The notes under the pieces were generated by a model. The model saw nothing but the letters and a program-made list of their open reading frames with translations, made no database searches and was not told the origin of the DNA. The translations under genes and the position numbers were made by a program. Positions 30,581-42,782 of a stretch of 64,000 bases of DNA are shown here, piece after piece; within the stretch, counting starts at the first letter, position 1, and every line of letters begins with the position of its first letter. Source of the DNA: Malachius bipustulatus (taxonomy: Eukaryota; Arthropoda; Insecta; Coleoptera; Melyridae); contig OU342631.1 of the NCBI GenBank assembly GCA_910589415.1, positions 17,856,001 through 17,920,000 of the forward strand, given 5' to 3'.

Positions 30581-32310
30581 CCATAAAATGCACTAAATGT
30601 GTAGGTTATAGTCAATTTCCTATTAGGTATAAGTATTTGAGAATTTTCTATATTTTCTTTTTCTTTTTCTTTTTCATCATTAAAAACCTATTCAAAATAA
30701 AAATAGCTAATGAAGTTCGTTTTAGGCATTGCCAAAAGTTATTCCAATAACATTTTATTCTAACGATAGGCCTAGAGATATTATTTTCATACAAAACTAA
30801 ATTCGCATGTTAAATTCATATGACCCACTTAGAAAGCTTCCATCCTGTACATAATAACTTTAGAGACTTGTCTGAATATTCATCGCTCACTTTGCAATTT
30901 CAAATTTATTTAAATTAGGAAACTGCAATATTGAAGCAATTTTTAATGTTTTTCATTAAAGTAGATGTGTAGGTTGTATGCGCTATTCGCTGGGGATGTC
31001 GAGATATTTGCTCTGAAATTCAACGTTTAAGTTATACCTAGGGTGTTTTTTAAGCAAATATCCGGACTCGGAAACTCCATTTAAACAATTCAGAAAAACC
31101 ACAAAATCCCTAAATGAAATACTCTAAAGTGAAATGTGCTTAGTGCCGATATTCATTTCCTCCAATAACGGGCAGCCTCAGAATTGCGACTGAACTTGAA
31201 GTAGTCGAATCATCTGGAAAACACGCCGTCTCCATTCAATTTTATCACTTCGGTTAGTAGATTTCCTCCCTCTAGGCTGTTTGAAACAACTGGGCTTGTT
31301 ATATTACACCAGTACAACACCCTCTAATAAGTTTAAATTCAACCACTCTTCTTAATTAACCTAATTTGCTAACGCCACCACTGCATTCACCCCACCAATC
31401 TCTATAATCTCCATATTCAGTCTTGTGTTGTTACTCAATTCGTGCTTCGTTAAGTAAATGATTTTAACTCCATGTTTAATTTCGAATGAATTACTATTGC
31501 AACATTTATTAGGTGGAAGTGCTTTTGATTTACATCACCTGGTTTATACATAACATTTAGTTATGCTTGGTTGATTTAGTTTTATAGAAGGAAAAGTCAA
31601 ACAAATCTCATGCAAAATTATGGAAAATCCTTGGAAAGTACTTACATAATAACTTTAAAGAGATAGTTAGTATGCCTCTACTGATGGGCGGTGACCATTT
31701 TTAGAGAAAATGCATGGGCATCTCGGTTATCTTAAGAGGTACGAATTAAGTTGCGTATTTTTGTGCTGATGTGTAATCTGGCATGAAATTTAGGATGACT
31801 TTCGTTGTTGCCAAAATATGATGAAAAAAATTAAAACTCCAATAATTCTTTCTTTGGCAATCTATTTTTCATTAAGTATTGAAAAATTGGTTATTCATGT
31901 GTCTAGTGCGCGAAATTGAATTTTGACGGTTGAAAATGACAGCTTTAAAAAAAAACTCAGTCGTAAGCACCATAATTTAGCGCTCTAGATGCATACACCA
32001 TTTTTATACAGCCTTATTGAAATAAGCGGAAAAATCGAAATAAAAATCATAAAAATGTAGTAAGGAAATTTTTGATTTAGTTCTAAGTTGATTGTTGCTT
32101 TGTTGCCAGGGAAACAAATACCAGATTTCTATACAGTGCATGAAATAGTTGTCGCTCTAGGTCGCGAAATATTTCGCACACGCTGCCGAGTAAACATAAA
32201 ATGTACCATTTTTCATTCGCATATTAAGGAAAAAATGTCAACATTATTTGACGTCTGTCTAAAAATATAATTATTTGAGCTATCCATCTCACATTTAATA
32301 AATAGCGAAT
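30581..32310. other. Stretch without a recognised gene
   Basis: AT-rich, with no long frame, no inverted repeat pair and no element end that I can support. A CT-rich (TTTTTC)n tract lies at about 30652-30676. Confidence 0.4.
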
Positions 32311-33085
32311 TCGAGTTACTGCACTTTTCTGCTCCGGGTGCGCACCGAGACGGAATCTCGTGTTCGATTTGTAGGACTCCGTTCCAGTGCTTTTCGTAAT
32401 CGTATTCGAGTTAAAGTGAACTCTAGCGGTGCATATCGTAATTGTGTTCGAGTTACACTTGCTCTCTGGCAGTGCATAGGAAAATAAGTTCGAGTCGTAT
32501 GGCGGAACTGTCCCGGAGCAAAATAAACTGCACCGTCAAATTTGACGGTGCAACGGTGCACTCCCGTAAATTTAGAGGTTAGGAATAGCGGGAAAATTAA
32601 ATACTGATTCCTTAATCCTTACTGATTCCTAGTAATTCCTTAAACCAAAAATTTGTGGATAAGTACATTTTACGTATTGTATGAATTACAACTTATTACA
32701 ATAATTAAAATGGATCACGCCTTTGTAGTTCCACGACTCTGTTATAATAAGAATAACATCATAACAACAAACAACCGTGATAGGTATAGGATAGGGATAG
32801 GTAGAAGGCTATAATGAAAATGCAGACTGGAGGGAAACTGGATTGCACACTGCACTGCACCGGTGCATGGCGCTCTGGCTCTGGTTCTGGCCTGCCCTGA
32901 CACAGTTCGGTTCCATACAGAGTCGAAATGCGAAACTTCTGCTCCGGACTGGAGCAGAATTCTGGGCAGAACTGATTCAGAGACAGATCGATCTCGCTCC
33001 GAGCAAGTGCAGCCAACTCGAATTCGCTAAAAGTTTCAAAACTGACCAAAGAGTTTTCATTGCCAATTATGCTTTGGCCCTCTAA
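32311..33085. repeat. GC-richer repeat segment with a 24-bp perfect palindrome
   Basis: Diverged repeats of about 42 bp (TCGAGTTA...GTGCATA) occur at about 32396-32480. A perfect 24-bp palindrome spans 32529-32552, with half-site TGCACCGTCAAA. CTGCTCCGG words recur at 32330 and 32939. It may be untranslated sequence of a retroelement. Frames on both strands at 32759-33088 are not convincing as genes. Confidence 0.35.
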
Positions 33086-33132
33086 CAATTTTTATTATAG
33101 CCCCCCCATACTATTTTTTTAATGTCATTCAA

Positions 33133-33295
33133 GCCCGTATTCATCAATAAATATAACCCCTGGGGTTATATTTTGGAACATGTCATTGGTTTAAAATTCG
33201 TAGCGTTCGTAGGCTTTGAGCATTAGACCAATCAGCTGTCAGAAAATTCAAAATATAACCCCAGAGTTATATTTTGAAGTTTGATGAACACGGAC
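33133..33295. mobile_element. MITE of about 163 bp
   Basis: The ends are GCCCGTATTCATCAA and TTGATGAACACGGAC in inverted orientation. Internal copies of TATAACCCC[TA]G[GA]GGTTATATTTT-like sequence, as in AATATAACCCC, form hairpins just inside each end. The target duplication is not clear. Confidence 0.6.
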
Positions 33296-35287
33296 ATCAG
33301 TGGTAAAAAATAATTTAACTAAAAATCTACAAAAATTAAAAAAAAAAAATACAAAGGCAAGCAATATGACGTGATATATGACATGAATTTTTTTTAGATT
33401 TTTGGTTAAATTGATTTTTTTAACCGATTACATGAAAAAATAATAGAGAAGTATCTAGTTTTTCTTGCATGCTATTATTTTTGATTATCAATTCTCTATT
33501 CTGTTAAAAAAGTTTTAGCTAAGGGCCATTAATCAAGTATATAATCAGGTACAGCGATTTCTGGCACCTTCTTACAGTGAACGTGAACTTTAAACGAGGA
33601 CATGGAAAATTCAGGACTCGAATGTAGAATGGGAGATTATTCTAATAATCTGCTACTGTAAAATTTAATATTCCTCAAGCATACTTGAAATGATACCAAA
33701 AAAATTCACATAAGTAGCAACGATAATGACATCGATTGGAATTCAAAAATTCTCGAAGAAGCTCCCAGATTGACCTCAAATTACTCTGTATAAATCTCTG
33801 TATAAATCTTTAAAAGCAAGAAAAAAATTATTATTCCATCCTATCGACGGAAGTAGCCTAAAGGCAAAGGCTCGTCATAAAAGACGAAACGGTAGACTCT
33901 TTGTCTTCAGACTCATGTGATTTGTGCCGGTCGGAGGGAATAATAATACATTTTTTTTTTTATTTAAAAAAACATGAAAATACTGCCTTTCAACATTTTA
34001 ACCAAATCTTTGCAGAAGAACAAGAGAAAAAACGTAATTTTGTTTAAAAAAAATTCTCTTGAATTAGAAAAAAACCTATTTACTGGACAAGTATAGCTAG
34101 AAAATTCTAGTTTGCAGGACTTATGGAACGGATTAGGAACTCTTGATTAAGACAAGCGAAAGCAACATCTCTTGGTTGAAAGGACATCATGCATGTGCTT
34201 TAAATTACCTGTTGTTCAATTTTTTTTCAACAACCGCAGGAAAATTTACGTATTCACCATATTTTTGTTTTTGTTTAATGTTGTACCTATGGTTAACCAA
34301 AATTAACAAAGTTAAATTTATAATATGGACGAAACTGGCATAGAACAAAGTTAACTGGGTCATACAGTCTAATGAGCGAGGAGCAATAATGTGATAAGTA
34401 TAAAATAATATATTTCGCGTCTTCCCTAGGAAATGATTAAAGAGCAGCTTCACTTCCAGAAAATTACCTACCTGTGTATAAGCCTGGAGCTATAATGAAT
34501 CAATCTGAAGACTGAAGAACTATAAGACTTCATTGAATATTGTGATCAGTTTGCTTGGTTTGGAATTGGTCTGGTATAGCAAACTGATGAGCCTTAACAA
34601 AGATGAAACAACTCTGTATTAGTTTCCAATTTAATTACTTTTCTGTGGTTTGTAGCTACGCTTACATAGCCATTATGGAAGGAAATTTATAATTTTCTCA
34701 TTCGAAAAATGTAAAGAGTTTTCTATAGAGTTCCCTAACATTCTTATTAAGTGAGAAATCATCTAAAATATGGTAAAAATTCATTTACGTAGAGGATCTT
34801 AACTTCTAGATCAAAAGAGCTAAGTGAAAGTTTTGTAAAAGTACAATAAAATGAAAATTATTTTTTATGAAAGTTTAAACAATGAGGTAGCTTGTTTGGG
34901 AATTTGGCAGTGTAGCAAATCTGATTTTCTATTTTTTTTTTTCTAAAAATTTTGTAACATTCATTTCTATCAAACCAATTCTTTTCTTGGCCACTTTTTT
35001 TCATTATTTCATCACCTTGTGTTGCGTAGTTTCACAAAACTAATGAGTTCTGAAAGATTTATCCGAAGGTTTAAAATAAAAATGCGATTTTTCATCTTTA
35101 GAAATCGCACCAAGGTATTCCACCAAGTTGCATAAAACCTGGTACCTACACACAAAAAATTAAAACTGCGGAGCTAGAAGAGCCTTGAAATAATTCGAAT
35201 ACTCTTTTTAATTTTAATCATCAGAAATTTATTGAAAGAATTGACTACTTCTCAATTCTTATTGCTACACAAACATCTCCAGATATA
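33296..35287. other. AT-rich stretch with old repeat traces
   Basis: No gene is recognised. At 33850-33960 an eroded repeat containing CTCGTCATAAAAGACGAAACG is visible. From about 34700 to 35180 lies a diverged relative of the 22881-24600 repeats. Confidence 0.4.
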
Positions 35288-36154
35288 CAGGGTGAGGCGT
35301 GAGAACCTTAGGGCATTTTTATATGGAGAAGTCCTGGGAGTAGAAGTCTAAAAATTTGTACGTGTATAATTTCGATTTTGACGAGCTGAACCAAAATATT
35401 TACAACCCCTCACCATTTCCGGTTATACCGGAAGTTGCCATCAACTTTCTTGTTTTAAATGGGACAGCCTGTATATTATTACATTTTCAGATTCCCTGAA
35501 AAAATGTCATAAAAATGGTCTGTATAGTTTAAAATTCGAACGAGTGGTTTATGAGTTATAAACAAATGAAAATCGCAATTTTCCATTTTCAAAGCAGCTT
35601 AGGTCGAAAACGGACTAAGATAGATGAAAACGACTTACATGTCCCTATCTTAACTTTTCACGTAGTATCCTATGGTGCTGATGAAATTTGTATACAAAGT
35701 GATAAAAAATCAGCGATTTTCAAAAAAAAAAAAAATTAATAAAAAATATTTTTTTTGTAGGTACTCCAGCGTAGTATACAAAAAGTTATGATAGGGACAT
35801 GTAAGCCGTTTTCCAATATCTTGACCCGTTTTCAAGTTAAGCTGCTTTGAAAATGGAAAATTGCAATTTTCATTTGTTTATAACTCACTAATTGGTCGTT
35901 ACAAATTTGAACTGTAAACATCATTTTTATTGCTGTTTCTCAGGCAGTCTGAAAATGTAATAATATACAGGCTGTGCCTACCATTTAAAAAAATAAAAAT
36001 ATGGCAACTTCCGGTATAACCGGAAGTGGTGTGGGGTTGTGAATATTTTAGTTCAGCTCGTCAAAACCGAAATTATACACGTACAAATTTTTAAACTTCT
36101 ACTCCCAGGAGTTCTCCATATAAAAATGCCCTAAGGTTCTCGCGCCTCACCCTG
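35288..36154. mobile_element. Concentric palindromic TA-flanked element, 867 bp
   Basis: The ends are CAGGGTGAGGCGTGAGAACC and its near-perfect reverse complement, with TA at 35286-35287 and 36155-36156. The arms are reverse complements over almost the full 430 bp. The outer shell (about 185 bp, with an internal CCGGTTATACCGG hairpin) ends inward at GGGACAGCCTGTA, itself like an element terminus. Then follows the core that starts TATTATTACATTTTC and holds GAGTTATAAACAAATG and CCCTATCTTAACTTTT. There is no coding capacity, and frames inside are arm sequence. Confidence 0.85.
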
Positions 36155-38800
36155 TATTAAAAAAAATGTAACTTTTGGTCTATTTATTATTTACTCAATA
36201 TTTCGACAATCTATAACAACTGACAAAAGTGTGAAGCAGCATGTTGAATTTATTAGAACCAGTCCTTAATTAATAAAGATTATAAATATCCCAATGAATT
36301 TTCGAAAACTGAATACAGAGAAAACATAGAAGCGCTTAAATTGAGTGAGTAGGAGTTTTGAAGTTTGAGGAAGTGAAAGTGAAAACTGGCCTTAGTCTGA
36401 CAAATATTTATATCCATAAATTTGCTATACTGACAAGGCTGTCATAAATGATTAATGAAATATAACATGGAGATGTTATGATTTTCTGATGAGCAGGAAA
36501 GTTGCGATTGCCAAACTTGCAATCCATATTCAGCACCCCAAAAACACGAAGGAACACAGACAAAAGAAATCCTCTAAAACATTCCAGACAGAATCGTAAA
36601 ATAAGTAAACGTGTGGTTAAGACAGTTGATCAGACCTTACAATTCCAACAATTCGAATAAAATTAATATCACTGAAATCTAAGCCACTCACACAACAATA
36701 CACGGCCATAATGAAGCCAATACTACACAGTTTCCACATAAAATACAGTTAAAACTCCCGTCTAAAGCAACGAATCCCTATAGACTCGGCAGTTCTGATA
36801 CAATTATTTTAATCTGGAATAATTATTTTAATGGCCAGCTTTGGGTTTACCCCCTGGCACCGGGAGGCCGGTCCCGTTCATTATAATGGAAATTAATTCT
36901 ATCCAGACCGGTCCTGATTCAGCAACCGAACTCACCCCAGACTGGCGTTAATTGAACATATTCATACAGGGTGATTATTTGGCATTGCTGTTCCCAGATT
37001 TACCTTGGCTCAACACTAATTATTATTCTGATTGTACCAACCTGGTTATAAAGCCCCACAGGCCCGGTTGATTTCAGTACCTAACGCTGTTTCATCCATT
37101 TATCGCGTAAACGGGGATCGTGCATCCATTATTAATTAAAATTTGATAGATTATGATGGTTCCTACACTTTTCATGATCGTTTCGTTTCCGTATTTATCT
37201 TTACAGTTCTCTTTCTTCTATCCCTAAAAGAAATGAGCAAGCTATAAGAAATTTTATTTAACGTAAGAATAACTACTAAGAGCACAGAATCTGCGTCAAC
37301 GGTGGCAAGAGAAAGAATGTTCAAAAAACGTGATTCAAATTTACTCAATAACTTATAAAACTCGAAACACCCATTTCTAAATACCTATACTAAAAAAAAC
37401 AGTCCTAATCTCAAAGCGAATAAAAAAATCGTTGACTTGATTCATAATATGGTCCTCGAGGTGTTCTACTGTGAAATTTGAAACTTTGTCCTCCATTCTT
37501 GGTCGTGGGCAAAGAAAAAATCATTTTAGGTACTGGAAAATGCAAAAAAGAAGAAAGGTAATCTTTGAGAACGGTATCTTATTTACTTTTAAGGCAATAT
37601 CTCTGGGGATATAATGGGCAGAATTTTGGGAAACGATTTATACTACCCTTGTGAATTTTCAAGTCAGGCTAGACTATAAGGCGATAAAACCAAACACGCA
37701 ATAGAATGACACAATAATTTAGGGAAGAGGAAAACTGATACGTTTTCTCGAAACTTATGGACAAATAAGGGCTTCGACATACCTACGTGCTTCGAAATAC
37801 TAAAACAAGTTCCCATATCGTCAGATTAAGCCCCGATACCTAGCAGTAATAATTATTATTTCCCACGAGGTCATAATTAGCGAAATAAACAGGATAAAGA
37901 ATTTTTTAAGACCACCAGGGCATTAAATACATTAACATCTTAGTTTAATAAACACATGCAGTAAAAATAAAAACATTAATCACTATACTTATGTCAGGGA
38001 CAATAAAATACTGACCCGACCTAGTATATAAACTCATTGTATGCTCAACCTATTTCAGAGAAATCTAATTAAGGTCACCGTATTATTTATTATCACAGTA
38101 AAAAAATCAACACGACAAGGATGTTGTTTTTAATTTAATGAGGGTAATTTTATTTGAATATCCTGGCTCTAAAATTAATTTTTAATTCGAGCTTTCCTTG
38201 ATTTTATTCCTCTTTCTGGTGTGTTGTTTTAATTTTTGTTTGTTTTAAACGCTCGCATTTTGGCATCAACACAATGCCTCAATTCTTGCTTTCATCGTAA
38301 TATGTAAAGCTCCATCTAGAGAGAGAAATGTTTTTTATACAACAGTTGCGAATTAATTATTCTGTAAATTTGAGCAGATGCTGGAGAGTAAATTTGAGAA
38401 GTCTTGTTGATATGGGAGGAAATTATAACGTTCCAAAACTTGTTAATTACGTTCTCACATTCTCACAGTTGTTAAGGTGTAATTAGGAATTAACACAGGA
38501 TTACTTACTTTGTCCCGGACTTCTTAAGCTAGTCTCACTCAACGTTTGCCAGAAAATATAATGAAAAGCCTCTCTTAGTACAATTGTTGCACTCCAAACA
38601 AGTTTTATCAAAAAATTATTATTTCAAATATTATTCGATATTAAATTGTTTCAAAATTGTTTTATCGAACAATCGACACCTCGCGTTTGACAATTATTTT
38701 ACTTCAATCAAAGCTCCTGCTCTTATAAAATTTTATTTAGGAGTGAAGTTTTCTAAGTATTTTTCGAGTCATTCAGTCACCTAACAGTTTTATACAGTGA
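36155..38800. other. Low-repeat stretch, possible host non-coding DNA
   Basis: About 2.6 kb with few repeat ends (one CAGGGTGATTATTTGGC at about 36966). A GC-richer patch at 36830-37145 contains palindromic GGGAGGCCGGTCCCG-type sequence and AT-rich homeobox-like words. No exon or protein match is seen. Confidence 0.3.
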
Positions 38801-38804
38801 ACAC

Positions 38805-39255
38805 ACGCTTATAGTCCACCCGCTCCCTTAAATTTTTAACCGAACGAAATAGAACTTTTTAGTACAAAAAAATGAATTAAATAGCATACATTTTACTACT
38901 TCTTGACGTGAAAATAAAGTGTCAAATGTCTGACGTCACTGTCCCAGCGAGCTTTAAAGTTTTAAATGACATGGAGGATGATCTGACATCTAATTTAGAA
39001 GGAATTTTAATTATCTCCACAAAAATATGTTAGTTTCAATTTTGAAAGCCTTTTTGTCAGTGGGGACGTTTATATTCCCCCACCTTATATTTAGTTTGCT
39101 TCAAAATCTAATAATGGCATGAATCTTACTACTTTTTGACATCAAACAGATATGTGTCAAATATCATGTTGACGTTGCAGAAGTCACCTATAAACTATAA
39201 ACGTCATTGACACACATACTGTCAAAATTGAAAATTGACATAATTTTAGTGTATA
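38805..39255. repeat. Flanking repeat of the nested 39-41 kb block
   Basis: Two diverged direct copies, about 38820-39000 and 39070-39210, share CTACT[TA]CTTGAC-like, GTGTCAAAT and GACGT words. A related inverted piece (GCAACGTCATT, TTGACACATCAG) lies at 41140-41200, beyond the next element. This suggests an older palindromic element that was split by the element at 39256. Confidence 0.4.
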
Positions 39256-41062
39256 CCAGGGTGATTCTTACAACCTGAAATATTCAAGTACCTATCTCGA
39301 AAAGTAAGATAATCTCTGCGAAAAATGTTTTTTTTATAAAAGTAATTTTGTTCGATGAGAGACATTGTTTGAACACAAAAACCGTCCACTCACCCTTTAC
39401 GAGGGAGTGGGGGTAACTTTGAAATTTTAAACAGAAATCATGCAACCCCTATTTTTAATTGCGAATTCCTATTCAGTGACAAACAATAAGATTTATCTGA
39501 AACATTATGACGATTAAATCATAGATGGCGCGGTTATGGAGGAAAATTTAGGGAACCTGTATTACCGCTTTACTAGGGTAGCGCATTCTCATTCTCACAA
39601 AAAGTTGGGAAAAAAGTTGGGAATGTCAAATTTGACTTCATAAACGTCAGATTTTCCATGAACGTACAACTGTCTAAAAATTCACATAATTATTTGTTAT
39701 TAAGTCTGCGTATTTTATAAAAATGATAAACTTTTGATGCGTTAGAAGATGTTTTAACAATAAAAAGTGGGCTTTCCACTTGTTGGCGTTGCCTAAAGGG
39801 GACTTTCTTATTATTTTAAACTCATTATAGTCCTCTATCAATACTTACCTGCTACTAGGATCTTCTGAACAAAAAATGCATCCAGCCTCCAGCCCCAGCA
39901 GACAGTTATGATTGCAGAAAATATTCGACGGGGTTCAGAATTTCCGTATTCCTGAAAGTTGGTCAGGTAGGTTTTATTACATTTTGATGAATCTTATTTT
40001 TAAGGATCAGTTATATGCGTGTACCTACTAAGATCACGCTGCCGTTCTCGTGTGTCTACCAAAACGCTTTTTATCAGTAACTACGTTAGATATCGAGATA
40101 AAAATTATACCTAATACTAAAGTCTATAGCTTCGTGATCCTATAAACCCGTAATTATGTTTTTAATGCCCACTGCAAAGAGGATTCCTTGAATTTAATTC
40201 GTGTTATTATTTTGTTTCTATTTTCATACTTCGCTTTTTTCCACTTGATACCTACGCCTGTGACCAAATGTGCCAAAAATATGACATCTAGCTGTTCAAA
40301 CATAACCGTGTTTAGTAAACGTCAAAAAGTGAATGCGCTACCCTAGTAAAACGGTAATGCAGGTTCCCTAGGAAAATTGTTTTTGTTCATTTATCCCAAT
40401 ATCTCGAAAAGTAAGCATTCTGCAGAAAAATATTTTTTACAAAAGTATTTATGTTCGATGGGGGACATCGTTTAAATACAAAACCCCCATACATCCCACA
40501 TCCATTGCAATCCAGTGTGGGTAAGCTTGTTATTTAAAAAAAACTCCTCTTTTTTAATGTGAATCGGTTTTAGGCGAAAAATAAAGACTTCAGGTACCCG
40601 AAACGTTTTTTGCGCATGTTTTTTCACTGAAACGAATTCGCAATAAAAAAGCGCATGTTAATAAAAGTTACCCCACTCCTTCGCAAGGGATGAGGGATAG
40701 AGGGCGGTTTTTGTGTTTAAATGACGTCACCCACCGAACTAAACCACTTTCGTAGAACACTTTTTTCTAAGCAGAGTGTTTACTTTTTGAGATATTAGGA
40801 GAAATGAAGAAGAAAATCAAATTTCCTCGATTACAGTACAAAAAAATGTTTGAGTAAAATCATCGCAATAAAAAAATCATGTTGCTTTTTAAAATTTCAA
40901 AGTTACTCCCACTCCCTCCAAAGGGGCGAGTAACGCAGGATGGTTTCTGTGTTCAAACCATGCCCCCCATCGAACAAAACCACTTTTGTAAAAAATATTT
41001 TTCGCAGAGTACGAACTTTTCGAGATATTTGGATATTTCAGGTTATAAGAATCACCCTGCTG
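39256..41062. mobile_element. TA-flanked element with a nested element, about 1.8 kb
   Basis: The left end is CCAGGGTGATTCTTACAACC and the right end on the minus strand reads CAGCAGGGTGATTCTTA, with TA outside. Several 170-200 bp units repeat inside in alternating orientation, each with GTTCGATG[GA]G[GA]GACAT, a CACTCC block and CTCGAAAAGTA. The element at 39551-40368 interrupts it. No protein is encoded. Confidence 0.6.
39551..40368. mobile_element. Nested TA-flanked element, 818 bp
   Basis: The ends are GGGAACCTGTATTACCGC and, on the minus strand, GGGAACCTGCATTACCG, both continuing to TTTTACTAGGGTAGCGCATTC-like sequence. TA lies at 39549-39550 and 40369-40370. The inverted repeats are about 45 bp. 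There is no transposase frame. Confidence 0.7.
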
Positions 41063-41270
41063 TACCTATAGATAAGTAAGATGGACCTCTAAAATGGACT
41101 CTTAAAGCCTCTCATACCGCTCAAAATTTGTGTTGACTTGACAGGAACTGCAACGTCATTTTATATACTTGACACATCAGTTTTAGATCAAAAAGTGGGG
41201 ACATTTAGCTTTTGTTCCAAAATTCTCACTGCGCTCAGAATGCAAAGGGGAGAAACTATAAACATACGAG

Positions 41271-41807
41271 TATCCACACGAAAACACAGATTCTCAAAAA
41301 AACAACCTCGTTTTTGGGTAGAAGATTTAAATACCTTCGAGAATAAGAACTCCGAGATACCAAAATTTGAATCAAAGCTGGATTAAATAAAAAACTGGAC
41401 TCTATCTTATGAAAAGCTTATAATTTGTCACATTTACAGCCAGTATTATAAAGGCTCATTAGACTCATGGGCAGATTTCTGTGCTCGTTTTTGAAGCTAA
41501 TATCGACGTCAAATAATGGCCTTTATTAACATTTTTGTAATTACTATCATGTCAAGAATAGATAAATTAAAAAAAAAATCCACTTAGACTCGATACCTTC
41601 TTCAGAAATGGCAACAAAAATATACCCGTTAACTTAATGAGCCTTTATAATACCCGCTGCTGGTTTTGAGAAAAAATAATGATCATAGGCGCGTATGATG
41701 TAATCATGAGAGATAGCATATAAACGCGTCATTGTTAGTCCAAAGAAATTGTACATTCTTCGTACTGACACGCCCCTAACTGTATAATTACTAGTCCGCA
41801 GTAAGAT
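41271..41807. other. Spacer, no gene
   Basis: It contains a short inverted pair (AAGGCTCATTAGACTC near 41452 and TTAATGAGCCTTTATAATAC near 41634) and nothing else that I can name. Confidence 0.35.
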
Positions 41808-42782
41808 AGACGAAAAATGCAATCAATTATGCAATAGAAGCGGGAAAAATCCAATTTTGTTGGGTGTTGGAAGATCGATGCTAAGTCTAAAGCGAAAAAG
41901 GCGACCTCCTTTACCCCTTGTGGAAAAGTCGTCATTTTGGTTTTAGAGAATGAATTTGTTTTTTGCATTTTTGCAATTTTGCAAGAATATTCTCTACAAA
42001 TTTGCATCTCTATGTATATGCAATTTTTTCATATTGGCAATTGTTAAATAACTACAGGTAATTAATGGAGAAAAATTATCTAGAAAGGACCCCACAAAAT
42101 TCTTATGGACATTGGCTCCCGCGTAAATTTGTTGTAACTTTGGGGACTGGTAGTATTTTATGAAGAGATCAGAAGTCTGCGTGGGCACAACTAAAATATC
42201 GCCTCTGAAGATGGATTTTTTTCACGACAAAGTCATACATATGTAGCCATAGTTTTTAAATATTGCCGCACTATTTGTCTTTGAGGTAAATCTTAGTGTG
42301 ATCATTTTTGTTATAATCGAAAAACTGCTTCTGTTGTTACAGTTACATTTCAAGTCGGTTGAGCCATTTTTCAGAAAGATTAGAAAAAGTTTTAATTTTG
42401 TGTTGTAAATTTCTTTATTAACTATAACAATCATTGAGAATTATAACAAACAAAAACGTCAAAAATTATAAAAATCCAATTTACAGTCACAGCCAAGGCT
42501 ATTACAAAAATGGAAACATAGTGTGAAAACATTTTGTCGAAATATGAAATAATAGCATAGATGCAAATAAAAATGTCTTCATAAAGTAAAATATGACACT
42601 TTTTTTCGATAAAAAGTTAATTAAAATGCAAAAAAAAAATTCATTCTTCAAAATTAAAATGAAGGATTGTCCACATGGGGTAGGAAGTCGTATTTTTGGA
42701 TTAAGACTTACCAGCATCGATCACCCAACACCCACACAAAATTCATCCCGTTTTTATTGCAAAATCAAATTCTATTTTTACG
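41808..42782. repeat. Foldback repeat with diverged arms of about 170 bp
   Basis: The left arm (about 41808-41975) and right arm (about 42625-42782) are reverse complements with roughly 20-25% differences by eye. Examples are GAAGATCGATGCTAAG versus CTTACCAGCATCGATC, and AGAATGAATTTGTTTTTTGC versus GCAAAAAAAAAATTCATTCT. The boundaries and target duplication are not resolved. Frames in the arms are not genes. Confidence 0.5.
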
